Shown here piece after piece: positions 7,523-14,114 of a stretch of DNA of 21,234 nucleotides. A program made the translations under genes and the position numbers. The stretch comes from Deltaproteobacteria bacterium (GTDB lineage: Bacteria > Desulfobacterota_B > Binatia > UBA9968). The notes below the pieces were generated by a model. The model saw nothing but the letters and a program-made list of their open reading frames with translations. It searched no databases and had not been told where the DNA came from. Position 1 is the stretch's first letter. Every line of letters begins with the position of its first letter. The stretch lies in contig VBKY01000226.1 in assembly GCA_005879255.1 (NCBI GenBank), positions 1 through 21,234 of the forward strand. The letters are read 5' to 3'.

Positions 7523-8548
7523 ATGCCAATATTTCAGCCCCGACGATTCATTCAGTTGCTAATCGGAATGGCGCTGTTTGCGAGCTCGCCCGTTTACGTT
7601 GCCGGAGCCGAACCGACGAGTGTTCCTAAGCCGGAAAAGACCCGCTTGGAGGTCGGCACCGCCGGCTCCGGGACGACGAGCCTGCCGTTGTTTGTCGCGT
7701 TCGAAGCAGGCTACTTTTCCAAGCGCGGTCTCAATGTTTCCGTCAATCAGGTCGGCGCTACGGTGGCGGTTCAAGGCGTGATTTCGGGAACCATCGATAT
7801 ATATCAGGGCGGGACCGCGGCGATCGCGGCAAATTTGGCGGGAGCAGATATTATCTACGTCGCTGCAGCCGTCGACCGGAACTCGCTCATTTTGTTTGGC
7901 CAAAAGGGAATTACTTCTTTCGAGAGTCTGCGCGGCAAATCGATTGCGACGACTTTCCCTGGCGCGTTCGGTGAAATTGCCGTGCGCATGACGGCAAGAA
8001 AGCACGGCATGGAAGTCGGCAAAGATATAAAACTGCTCTATCATCGCAGCCCGCCGGAAGCGCTCTCGACTTTTTTGACGGGGAATTCCGATGGGCTTGT
8101 GATTTCACCTCCACAAACCGAATTGGCCAAGCAGCAGGGCTACCCGGTCATCATCGACTACTACAAGGAAGGGTTGAAAATCGTCGGCCCAGGGACGGCG
8201 GTGACGCGAGAGTTCTCGCAAAAATATCCGAATACAGTCAAGGCGTTTTTGATGAGCTATCTGGATGGCTTGAAAAGAGCGATCGATGACGAAGAGTTCG
8301 CCAAGAAGATCGAGACAAAGTACACGAAAATCTCCGACCCGAAAGTTTTGGCGGAGAACTATCAGCAAGGATTAAGGGTGTGGAACAAAGATATGACAGT
8401 CGATCCCGCGGCGATCCGGGTCGTGTTGGACGACTCGTCGGATCCAAGGGCAAAGAGCGCGGAGCCAAAAAGATTTTACGATGACTCACTGATCCAGGTG
8501 GTTAACCGGGAGTACGCGTCGAAACTATTCCCGGGGGAAGTGAAATAA
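7523..8548 (+). CDS. NitT/TauT-type ABC transporter substrate-binding protein
   Basis: A 341-residue exported protein. The ATG at 7523 is preferred over a TTG at 7502 because of GGAGG at 7509-7513. The signal peptide has arginines near the start (QPRRF), the hydrophobic LLIGMALFASSPVYV and a likely cut after AGA. The mature protein opens with the family pattern RLEVGTAGSGTTSLPLFVAF, then EAGYFSKRGLNVSV and ISGTIDIYQGGTAAIAANL. This is the NMT1/SsuA-like fold that binds nitrate, taurine, thiamine precursors or aromatic acids. It acts in the periplasm. No permease or ATPase gene is adjacent, so it is an orphan that must share a transporter or act as a sensor. It diverges from the PEP-CTERM gene. 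The ligand cannot be inferred from sequence alone. Confidence 0.88.
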   Translation: MPIFQPRRFIQLLIGMALFASSPVYVAGAEPTSVPKPEKTRLEVGTAGSGTTSLPLFVAFEAGYFSKRGLNVSVNQVGATVAVQGVISGTIDIYQGGTAAIAANLAGADIIYVAAAVDRNSLILFGQKGITSFESLRGKSIATTFPGAFGEIAVRMTARKHGMEVGKDIKLLYHRSPPEALSTFLTGNSDGLVISPPQTELAKQQGYPVIIDYYKEGLKIVGPGTAVTREFSQKYPNTVKAFLMSYLDGLKRAIDDEEFAKKIETKYTKISDPKVLAENYQQGLRVWNKDMTVDPAAIRVVLDDSSDPRAKSAEPKRFYDDSLIQVVNREYASKLFPGEVK

Positions 8549-8854
8549 GGTTTTAGGCGCGAAGCGAAAGACGTGAGTATGAATTCGGAAAGCGTCAGCC
8601 ACCGGCCGACGCGATGAGCGAGGAGCAAACCTTCCGTAGCGAAGTCAATGGGTCTCTGCCTCTGAGCGGACATCGATCATCGGTGGTTCAAGATGAAATC
8701 TAAGACTTACAATGGTGAAGTGCGAAATAGCGACAAGGACTTTGAAACTTTACAGTTGGGTGCCTTCGCTACTCCAGGTTTGCTCCTCGCTCAAGGGCCC
8801 GTAGGTTTAACTGCGGAATCCCGGTTGAACAGTTCACTGCTGCGTATCTTCCTA
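8549..8854. other. 306-bp gap holding a long inverted-repeat element
   Basis: No coding frame is credible here. The main content is a pair of 30-bp inverted arms (8615-8644 and 8764-8793) around a 119-bp interior. The gap lies between convergent genes, so the structure could also serve as a bidirectional transcription barrier, although no T-run follows the arms. Confidence 0.6.
8615..8793. repeat. 179-bp element bounded by 30-bp inverted repeats (MITE-like or structured)
   Basis: Arm 1 (8615-8644) and the reverse complement of arm 2 (8764-8793) match at 27 of 30 positions: TGAGCGAGGAGCAAACCT, three mismatches, then GTAGCGAAG. The three mismatched bases read TCC in both arms on the + strand. 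The interior has no reading frame. The form fits a non-autonomous mobile element remnant or a long stem-loop. No target-site duplication is obvious. Confidence 0.6.
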
Positions 8855-10018
8855 CTAACCTAAGTACGCCACGGAGTCGATCTCAACCACACATCGGGGC
8901 GACAACTCGCGGACTTCGACCGTGAACCCACTCGGCATGCTCGAATTCTTTTTGTGCGTTTGAAAGAACTTTCGATACGCTTCGGCAAATTCCGCTCTGT
9001 CCATCCCTTCAGTTAGATAGACCGTCGTCTTCGCAATGTCGTCGAGGGTGCCGCCGGCGGCTTCGACGATGTGTTGAGTGTGACGCAGCGTCGCCTCGGT
9101 TTGGCCTGCAAGGCTGCCTTCGGCTTCGACCACTCGGTCAAAACCAACGGCGTCTTGCCCCGCGAGCAATAACCAATTGTCGACACGGACGGATTGCGAG
9201 AATGATCCCGGAGCCTTACGTACCTCGGGGCTGGTGACAAGGGTCTGCTTGCCACGGTAGGCGATCGCCATCGAGCGCAGCAAAATGTCCTCGCCGAGCG
9301 AACGAATATAAATGCCGGAGTTGGGCGGGAACTCGTCTTCGGCGAAGACACCCTGGTAAATTTTCTTGCGTGCTGCGCCGTAGCCGGGACGATATTGCGT
9401 GCCCGGCATGAACATGAACGTGCGGCAAAGGTTGCGCAGATCAAGCTTTTCGTGATTGAGAATTTTTTCGATCCGCCTTAGCACTTCTTCGGTTTGGGAC
9501 TCGATCGTTATTGGCGGAGTCACGTGGCGCCGCGCATCCGCTGCATCTACGCCGGATAAAAATACGAAATCGCCGACGCGCACTCCGTGAGAAATCGCTC
9601 CGAGACTTAATGGCAACTCTGGAATCGAAATAATCTCTCGGTTCGGATTCGTAGTTGATATGGCGTCCATGCGGACGCGGCAGCCCCCGTCGAGGCCGCA
9701 CACGCCGACGAAATTTACCGCAGGGTAGTTGGTTTTGAGATTGAAACGGAGAACTTCGGCTACGTCCGCCGCGTCGTCGTAGTTCGGCATAAAGACGGAA
9801 AGACTGACCAAGTCGTTTAGTGTTTGGCCGACGCTTGTGAGCAGGGCACTGAGGTTTGCTAGAGTGCGTTGCGTCTGGGATTTGGCTGTTTCATATTTTC
9901 CCAATGTGCCGTCATCGCCACGCGCATCTTGGGCAAGAAAAACAAATTCTCCGACCTGGACGCCCTGAGCGAAAAGTTCACCTTCGGCGTAGAGCTCACG
10001 CAGATGGATCGTGTTCAT
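8855..10018 (-). CDS. Three-domain RidA (YjgF/YER057c/UK114) fusion protein
   Basis: A 387-residue protein that divides into three tandem RidA-type domains, roughly residues 10-122, 133-254 and 262-386. Each opens with a GV.VG.FVFL.. or SVRVDNWLLLAGQDA strand, followed by the QT...L.....I.E..G..L.D......Y/FMP helix-strand unit and a final hydrophobic strand (RVRMDAIS, ILLRSMAIA, VVEIDSVAY). Ordinary RidA is about 130 residues and forms homotrimers with active sites between subunits, so this could be a single-chain pseudo-trimer. The substrate-binding Arg of deaminating RidA (R105 in E. coli, in PARSCVEV) aligns by eye with V101, N233 and G364, so none is kept. Classical 2-aminoacrylate deamination is therefore doubtful. 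It is the last gene of the minus-strand cluster, 39 bp after the ferredoxin-HbpS gene, and cytosolic. Its role in the cluster is unknown. Confidence 0.88.
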   Translation of the reverse strand: MNTIHLRELYAEGELFAQGVQVGEFVFLAQDARGDDGTLGKYETAKSQTQRTLANLSALLTSVGQTLNDLVSLSVFMPNYDDAADVAEVLRFNLKTNYPAVNFVGVCGLDGGCRVRMDAISTTNPNREIISIPELPLSLGAISHGVRVGDFVFLSGVDAADARRHVTPPITIESQTEEVLRRIEKILNHEKLDLRNLCRTFMFMPGTQYRPGYGAARKKIYQGVFAEDEFPPNSGIYIRSLGEDILLRSMAIAYRGKQTLVTSPEVRKAPGSFSQSVRVDNWLLLAGQDAVGFDRVVEAEGSLAGQTEATLRHTQHIVEAAGGTLDDIAKTTVYLTEGMDRAEFAEAYRKFFQTHKKNSSMPSGFTVEVRELSPRCVVEIDSVAYLG

Positions 10019-10057
10019 AATCGAATTAAATAAAAGAACTGAACTGAGCCGGAAGAG

Positions 10058-10720
10058 TTAGTGGCCGGGACTTTCCCAAACGGCAATCGCTGCGCGGCAG
10101 CAAAGCACGTCTTGCTCGGGACGGCTAGCGCCGGCTACACCGATGGCGCCGATGATGGTGACACCGTCGAGAAGCGGCACCGCGCCGCCCATCGGCATGA
10201 TGCGTCCTTGGTGCGCGATCATCAGGCTGCGCAGCCATGGCTGGCGCGCTTGCGGCGCCAGCTCCGTGGTGGCCACGTGAAACGCTGCCGCGGTGTAAGC
10301 CTTGTTGAAGGCGAGTTCCGCGCTTCTCGGTTCGGCTTTGTCCATTCGCCCGACGGCGATGGGCGCGCCGGCTTCGTCGACGACGACGGCCGTTACGGCG
10401 ATGCCGACCATTTGGGCGTATTCATGGGCGGAGTGAATCATCGCCCACGCTGTGTCGAAGGATACCGGACCAACGGCCGCTTTGTTTTTGCGGAAAAAGG
10501 CGGCATTGACTTCGATCGATGCCACATGCTCCGCCGGGATGTCGATGTCCTTGAAGATCGCGTCCACCGGACAGACGATCTCGCACTGCTCGCAGTCGAT
10601 ACAGACTTCGGGGTCGATATAGAATTGTGGCGCGCCCGGAGTCGTATGGATGCAGGCGACCGGACAGACCTCGACGCAGGCTCCGTCGTTGGTGCACAAG
10701 CTCGTGATGATGTAAGGCAC
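10058..10720 (-). CDS. Ferredoxin (7Fe/8Fe type) fused to GlcG/HbpS-like domain
   Basis: A 220-residue fusion starting at GTG, with GAGG five bases upstream. Residues 1-75 form a bacterial ferredoxin: C9, C15, C19, C23 in the first half (CTNDGACVEVCPVAC) and C40, C43, C46, C50 in the second (CIDCEQCEIVCP). The second Cys of a normal first motif is Asp here, so, as in Azotobacter FdxA-like proteins, the first cluster may be [3Fe-4S] beside a [4Fe-4S]. DIPAEHVASIEVNAAFF resembles the end of FdxA proteins. Residues about 84-218 form a GlcG/HbpS/PduO-C-like domain (TAVVVDEAGAPIAVGRMD, FNKAYTAAAF, GRIMPMGGAVPLL, GAIGVAGAS). That fold binds haem or corrinoid-related ligands in known members. There is no signal peptide, so it is cytosolic. 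It lies between the dehalogenase-like fragment and the RidA fusion. I infer a redox or cofactor-handling partner of the cluster's corrinoid/Fe-S protein. Confidence 0.88.
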   Translation of the reverse strand: MPYIITSLCTNDGACVEVCPVACIHTTPGAPQFYIDPEVCIDCEQCEIVCPVDAIFKDIDIPAEHVASIEVNAAFFRKNKAAVGPVSFDTAWAMIHSAHEYAQMVGIAVTAVVVDEAGAPIAVGRMDKAEPRSAELAFNKAYTAAAFHVATTELAPQARQPWLRSLMIAHQGRIMPMGGAVPLLDGVTIIGAIGVAGASRPEQDVLCCRAAIAVWESPGH

Positions 10721-10748
10721 TTTGTCCTCGCTTCACTCGCAATCGCAG

Positions 10749-10797
10749 ATCTCAGATTTCAAATTTCACAGCGTGAATCTTGTATGAAATCTGAGAT
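10749..10797. repeat. Intergenic inverted repeat of the ATCTCAGATTTCA type
   Basis: ATCTCAGATTTCA (10749-10761) and its exact inverse TGAAATCTGAGAT (10785-10797) flank 23 bp, and both arms continue into further AAATTTCA/TTGAAAT words. Being AT-rich with a short word repeated in both directions, it resembles dispersed intergenic repeats. It sits in the 94-bp gap inside the minus-strand cluster, between the dehalogenase-like fragment and the ferredoxin fusion, and could form a transcript stem-loop there. Confidence 0.55.
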
Positions 10798-10814
10798 TTG
10801 AAATCGCGCAACGC

Positions 10815-11276
10815 TCATCCGTCCGCCGCCAGCGGCAAGTCGGTGCGGATCACGTTGGCCACGTGAACGTTAGCGCCGAATTGGGGCGTCACTAATCTGC
10901 CCTCTTGATTCAGCGTCCCTAGGCCCGCCGCCGCGGCCAATTTGTCAGCATCTGGGTCCGGTGCCGCGCAGGCGCGAAACCCAAGCTCCCTGATCCACGC
11001 GCTCAGAACGAAGCTGATGAATAGGCCCTTCTGCACCGGCACCTGGCCGCCGATCCCCAGCGCCTGGCGCGGGTCAGAGTCGGCGCGCACCGCACAGATG
11101 ACCGCGAAGGGATAGGATTCACCGCCATGGGCATCGTTTGGATCCAGCCTGGCGATGCCCACCAGTTCGGCGCCAAAGTACTCGGCCATTCCCTTGACAT
11201 GGCTCGAGGTAATTTCCGGCGTGTGCAGCTCTGTTTTGGTTGGAAAAACATTGCCCTCGGGCGCATTACGGATCAT
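10815..11276 (-). CDS. Reductive-dehalogenase/QueG-like corrinoid-domain fragment without Fe-S domain
   Basis: A 153-residue frame from the only in-frame ATG. It matches the middle of the full-length dehalogenase-like protein encoded just upstream: MAEYFGAELVGIARLDP parallels ALYMGADVVGIAKAHP, and GRLVTPQFGANVHV with RTDLPLAADG parallels GLVINKNYGARIHM with LTDLPLVAD. It stops exactly where the larger protein continues into its cysteine-rich Fe-S region, so it has no cluster ligands. Upstream of the ATG, 26 more codons without a start (reading about DDPYWDFFINTPPADL) look like genuine coding sequence and end at an in-frame TGA (11355-11357). There is no ribosome site before the ATG. It is either a decayed second copy or a stand-alone cobalamin-binding-type subunit with an unusual start. 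It lies in the cluster between the large dehalogenase-like gene and the ferredoxin fusion. Confidence 0.6.
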   Translation of the reverse strand: MIRNAPEGNVFPTKTELHTPEITSSHVKGMAEYFGAELVGIARLDPNDAHGGESYPFAVICAVRADSDPRQALGIGGQVPVQKGLFISFVLSAWIRELGFRACAAPDPDADKLAAAAGLGTLNQEGRLVTPQFGANVHVANVIRTDLPLAADG

Positions 11277-11363
11277 CTCGGTGACCGTATTAGCGAGATC
11301 CGCTGGCGGTGTGTTAATGAAAAAATCCCAGTAGGGATCATCCTTGTGAGAGTTTCAAGGCCA

Positions 11364-12695
11364 CTAGGGGTCCCGTTTGACGAATCGATTGGTGTTCTCT
11401 TTCAGCGGCGCGTAATAGCCGACGTCACCGGTAACGGCGGTCGGTGTCTTGCCCTCGTGTGAAGCGGTGCATCCCGCGACCGTACAGGCTTGGTCGCCCG
11501 GCTTGATGCCCGAATCGTACCCCAACCAGCGCACACGACTGCTGCGGGTCACGCCCCAGAAGCGATCATCGATCCATTTTAGAGCGTTTACCAATGCGGG
11601 CCGCGCGAAATAAGGGCAAGTATGGAGCGCCGTCACCGCGAGGGTATGCCACCACACATTGGGTTTGGTAAACGGGCAGACGGCGACACAAGTGAGGCAG
11701 CTTCCCCAATGGTCATGCACGTACGGTCTGAGCTTGTAGCAGGTGAGCCAATTGATCTTGTATTTCTCAATGCCGTTGAAGACCACCTTATCACCGAATG
11801 GGATGCTGTTGGTTGGACAGGTGTTGGCACATTTGCGGCAGATCTTGCAAAAGTCCTCCACGCCGATGTCGACCGGTTGATCGGCAACCAGCGGCAGGTC
11901 GGTAAGGATCGGGTCGGGCATGTGAATACGGGCACCGTAGTTTTTGTTGATGACCAGCCCGTTTCTGCCCAACTCGCCGATACCTCCGGCGACACCGGCC
12001 GCCTGCGGGGTTACTACCCCTCGCAGAGCCGTGTATCCTAGCTCCTTGATGTAACCTTCAAGGGCCTTCAGGACCATGACCCCTTTCATCTGCGACACGT
12101 GGTACGCGGCGTCGCCGACGTGATGGCGGTGCGCCTGCAGCTTGTTGTAGTCCCACGCTGTCGTCGCTTGAATGACATAGGGAAATTTGCGCACCAAGTC
12201 CTCGGGAGTGTCCTGCTGGAAGGTGTCTTCCGCTGTGCCATCTTGGACGTAACGACTGCCGGCGTACAAATAGGCCGGATGCGCCTTGGCAATGCCGACG
12301 ACATCGGCTCCCATATAAAGGGCAACCGCCTTGATGTGACGCGCCATCGCCGCCGGATCGTCCACCGCGACTCTTTGCGGGTTGATTTTGCCGTTGCTCG
12401 AGCGGTTAATCACGTTCGCCAAAAAATGCCTGCGATCGGCGAAGTGGTTCGGCGCTGAAACACGTGTGAGGGGATCTTTGGAGACGGTGTTGCGGTACCA
12501 GTTGAAGAGCGGTTTGCCGAGCTCGCCGCGCTGATTTTTCGGATGGGGTGACTGGTTCATGTCGACGTTGACATGGGGCCCGACAATTTTAACGGATCGT
12601 CCGAGGTACGGCGTAGGAAATTCTGTATCGGCTTGGGTGCCGTTCGTGGCTGTACTGCCGTTAGGCTGCGCTTCTTTTTCTAATGTCAACGCCAT
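11364..12695 (-). CDS. Reductive-dehalogenase-like corrinoid/iron-sulfur protein
   Basis: A 443-residue protein with AAGGAG seven bases before its ATG. Residues about 115-272 look like the nitroreductase-fold corrinoid-binding region of RdhA/QueG proteins (ALYMGADVVGIAKAHP, GGIGELGRNGLVINKNYGAR, ILTDLPLVAD). The C-terminal half carries two ferredoxin-type motifs: C283, C286, C289, C293-P, then C319, C333, C336, C340-P, enough for two [4Fe-4S] clusters. The SCLTCVAVCPFTKPN stretch is typical of reductive dehalogenases. There is no twin-arginine signal and no membrane segment, so it should be cytosolic, like catabolic rather than respiratory RdhA. No RdhB anchor gene is present. A tail of about 60 residues follows (with CTVAGC). 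It is the second gene of a five-gene minus-strand cluster. Dehalogenation is plausible but unproven; an epoxyqueuosine-reductase-like or other corrinoid reduction is the alternative. Confidence 0.82.
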   Translation of the reverse strand: MALTLEKEAQPNGSTATNGTQADTEFPTPYLGRSVKIVGPHVNVDMNQSPHPKNQRGELGKPLFNWYRNTVSKDPLTRVSAPNHFADRRHFLANVINRSSNGKINPQRVAVDDPAAMARHIKAVALYMGADVVGIAKAHPAYLYAGSRYVQDGTAEDTFQQDTPEDLVRKFPYVIQATTAWDYNKLQAHRHHVGDAAYHVSQMKGVMVLKALEGYIKELGYTALRGVVTPQAAGVAGGIGELGRNGLVINKNYGARIHMPDPILTDLPLVADQPVDIGVEDFCKICRKCANTCPTNSIPFGDKVVFNGIEKYKINWLTCYKLRPYVHDHWGSCLTCVAVCPFTKPNVWWHTLAVTALHTCPYFARPALVNALKWIDDRFWGVTRSSRVRWLGYDSGIKPGDQACTVAGCTASHEGKTPTAVTGDVGYYAPLKENTNRFVKRDP

Positions 12696-12764
12696 AGCAG
12701 ACTCCTTTTAGGATGAGAGCATATAAGCTGTTTCTCCAGTGCGAGCGGTTCAATTCAATTAATG

Positions 12765-13163
12765 TCACGAATACGACGCCAGCGCCACCTCGGCGCATTT
12801 TTGATCTTGATCATCCGTTCCTCCTGCAACGGCGACGGCGCCTACGACATTGCCGCCTTCAACGATGGGCACGGCCCCGCCCCCGGGCATGATCCGGCCG
12901 TTGCTCGATACCACCAAGCTTTGAAACCAGGTCTGCGCGGCAACCCCGGCCAGTTCTTTCGTCGGTTGCTGAAAGCTGGCGGCTGTGTACGCCTTGTTGA
13001 GCGCGATCTCGACCGTGATGGGACGCGCCTTATCCATGCGCCCCAGCGCGATCATCCGTCCGCTCTGGTCCACGACCACTGCAGTAACTGCGATATCCAG
13101 CTGCGCCGCTTGGGTGTGAGCGCTGCGTACCATCTGAATCGCTTTTTCTCCTGGGATAGCCAT
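12765..13163 (-). CDS. GlcG/HbpS-family protein (haem/cofactor-binding type)
   Basis: A 132-residue single-domain protein with the full GlcG/HbpS pattern: AIQMVRSAHTQAAQLDIAVT, VVVDQSGRMIALGRMD, ALNKAYTAASFQQPT, GRIMPGGGAVPIV and AVAVAGGTDDQD. Length is normal for the family. There is no signal peptide, so it should be cytosolic, unlike secreted HbpS. Known members bind haem, and the related PduO C-terminal domain is associated with corrinoid metabolism. The C-terminal domain of the ferredoxin fusion in the same cluster is clearly a paralogue. An AGGAGGG lies about a dozen bases before the ATG, rather far. It is the first gene of the minus-strand cluster, 69 bp ahead of the dehalogenase-like gene, and diverges from the SDR gene across 178 bp. 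A role in cofactor supply or sensing for the cluster is inferred. Confidence 0.88.
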   Translation of the reverse strand: MAIPGEKAIQMVRSAHTQAAQLDIAVTAVVVDQSGRMIALGRMDKARPITVEIALNKAYTAASFQQPTKELAGVAAQTWFQSLVVSSNGRIMPGGGAVPIVEGGNVVGAVAVAGGTDDQDQKCAEVALASYS

Positions 13164-13341
13164 GCTGTATGCGACCCTCCTCGCCGTATGTCCAATTATC
13201 TCACTTTAACAGAGAACCCGGCCCAGCAGTCAAGTGTACCCTTGCAGGCGTTTGGAGCGCACCGACACTTTCAATGATTTTCAAGCGGAATTGACGCGAA
13301 ATGTTCTTGCAGAATGGACGCCGGCGAGCTAGGGAACAGCC

Positions 13342-14076
13342 ATGGGTAAACTCGACGGGCAAGTAGCCATCGTGACCGGCGGTAGCCGGGGAATTGGCCG
13401 CGCGGTTGCGCTCGCATTCGCGCGCGAAGGCGCGCGGGCGGTGATTACTGCGGTGGAGGATCGGCAGGCGCTCGAAAAAACCGAAGGCGAAATCGTGGCT
13501 CTAGGTGCCGACGGTTTCGGGATGCTCGCGAACGTGGCGCGTCGCGGCGATATCGACCACCTCGTACAATCAGTCATCGCCAAATGGGGACGTATCGATA
13601 TTCTGGTCAACAACGCCGGGATTCTTCGCCTGGCCCCCTTGGAAAACATTTCCGAAGAGCGCTGGGATGACACTCTCAGTGTGCATCTCAAGGGAACCTT
13701 CAACTGCACGCAGGCTGTGATCCCGTTTATGAAGCAGCGACGGAAGGGCAAGATCATTAATCTTGCGGCGCCGTCGGCGCTGCGCGGCTCCTACGGTGTA
13801 GCGGATTACGCCGCAGCCAAAGGCGGCATCATCGCTTTTACACGCAACGCTGCCAGCGAATTAAAAATTTACAACATCCAAGTGAACTGTATTTCACCGA
13901 CGGCGGACACACGCATGACAAAGGCTTTGACCGATTTTCGTCGCGAGCAGCTGGGTATCGCGCGGCGCGAGCGTGAATCTGTCTCGCCGGAAGCGATTGC
14001 GCCGGCATTCGTTTTCTTCGCCAGTTCTGACTCTGACTATATCTCGGGGCAGCTATTGGAAGTCGGCCGGATTTAG
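13342..14076 (+). CDS. Short-chain dehydrogenase/reductase (SDR) family protein
   Basis: A 244-residue classical SDR. The nucleotide-binding TGGSRGIG is at 12-19, NNAG at 90-93 and the YAAAK active-site pair Y156/K160 is present, followed by GGIIAFTRNAASEL and NCISPTADTRMT. Length and C-terminus (DSDYISGQLLEVGRI) are family-like. Thirteen residues before the active Tyr, where the catalytic Ser normally sits, there is Ala (A143 in NLAAPSALRG), with a Ser two residues further on (S145). Activity is therefore uncertain. The family oxidises or reduces alcohols and ketones with NAD(P) in the cytosol. A weak AGGGA site precedes the ATG. It is divergent from the HbpS-led cluster and could share a control region with it. 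The substrate is unknown. Confidence 0.88.
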   Translation: MGKLDGQVAIVTGGSRGIGRAVALAFAREGARAVITAVEDRQALEKTEGEIVALGADGFGMLANVARRGDIDHLVQSVIAKWGRIDILVNNAGILRLAPLENISEERWDDTLSVHLKGTFNCTQAVIPFMKQRRKGKIINLAAPSALRGSYGVADYAAAKGGIIAFTRNAASELKIYNIQVNCISPTADTRMTKALTDFRREQLGIARRERESVSPEAIAPAFVFFASSDSDYISGQLLEVGRI

Positions 14077-14085
14077 CGCTGCCGT

Positions 14086-14110
14086 GTAGGGGCGGCCGGC
14101 CGGTCTCTCC
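14086..14110 (+). repeat. GTAGGGGCG dispersed palindromic repeat (degenerate copy)
   Basis: GTAGGGGCG (14086-14094) is followed by a GGCCGGCC core and an imperfect right arm. It fills the 38-bp gap between the convergent SDR and sorbosone-dehydrogenase-type genes, where it could act as a shared transcription stop. Confidence 0.6.
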
Positions 14111-14114
14111 TATA

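Noticed and set aside
10061..10801. A 246-codon + strand frame opposite the ferredoxin-HbpS gene
   Set aside because: It is a mirror frame of a clear two-domain protein, with no start signal.
11277..11354. Frameshift in the run of six T as the cause of the missing start
   Set aside because: The frame that continues the downstream protein already reads sensibly through the run, so no base change there is needed; the missing start lies further upstream.
13164..13341. Cobalamin riboswitch ahead of the corrinoid-type cluster
   Set aside because: No B12-box-like word (GCCACTG) or extended fold is apparent in the 178-bp divergent gap or in the gap before the dehalogenase-like gene.
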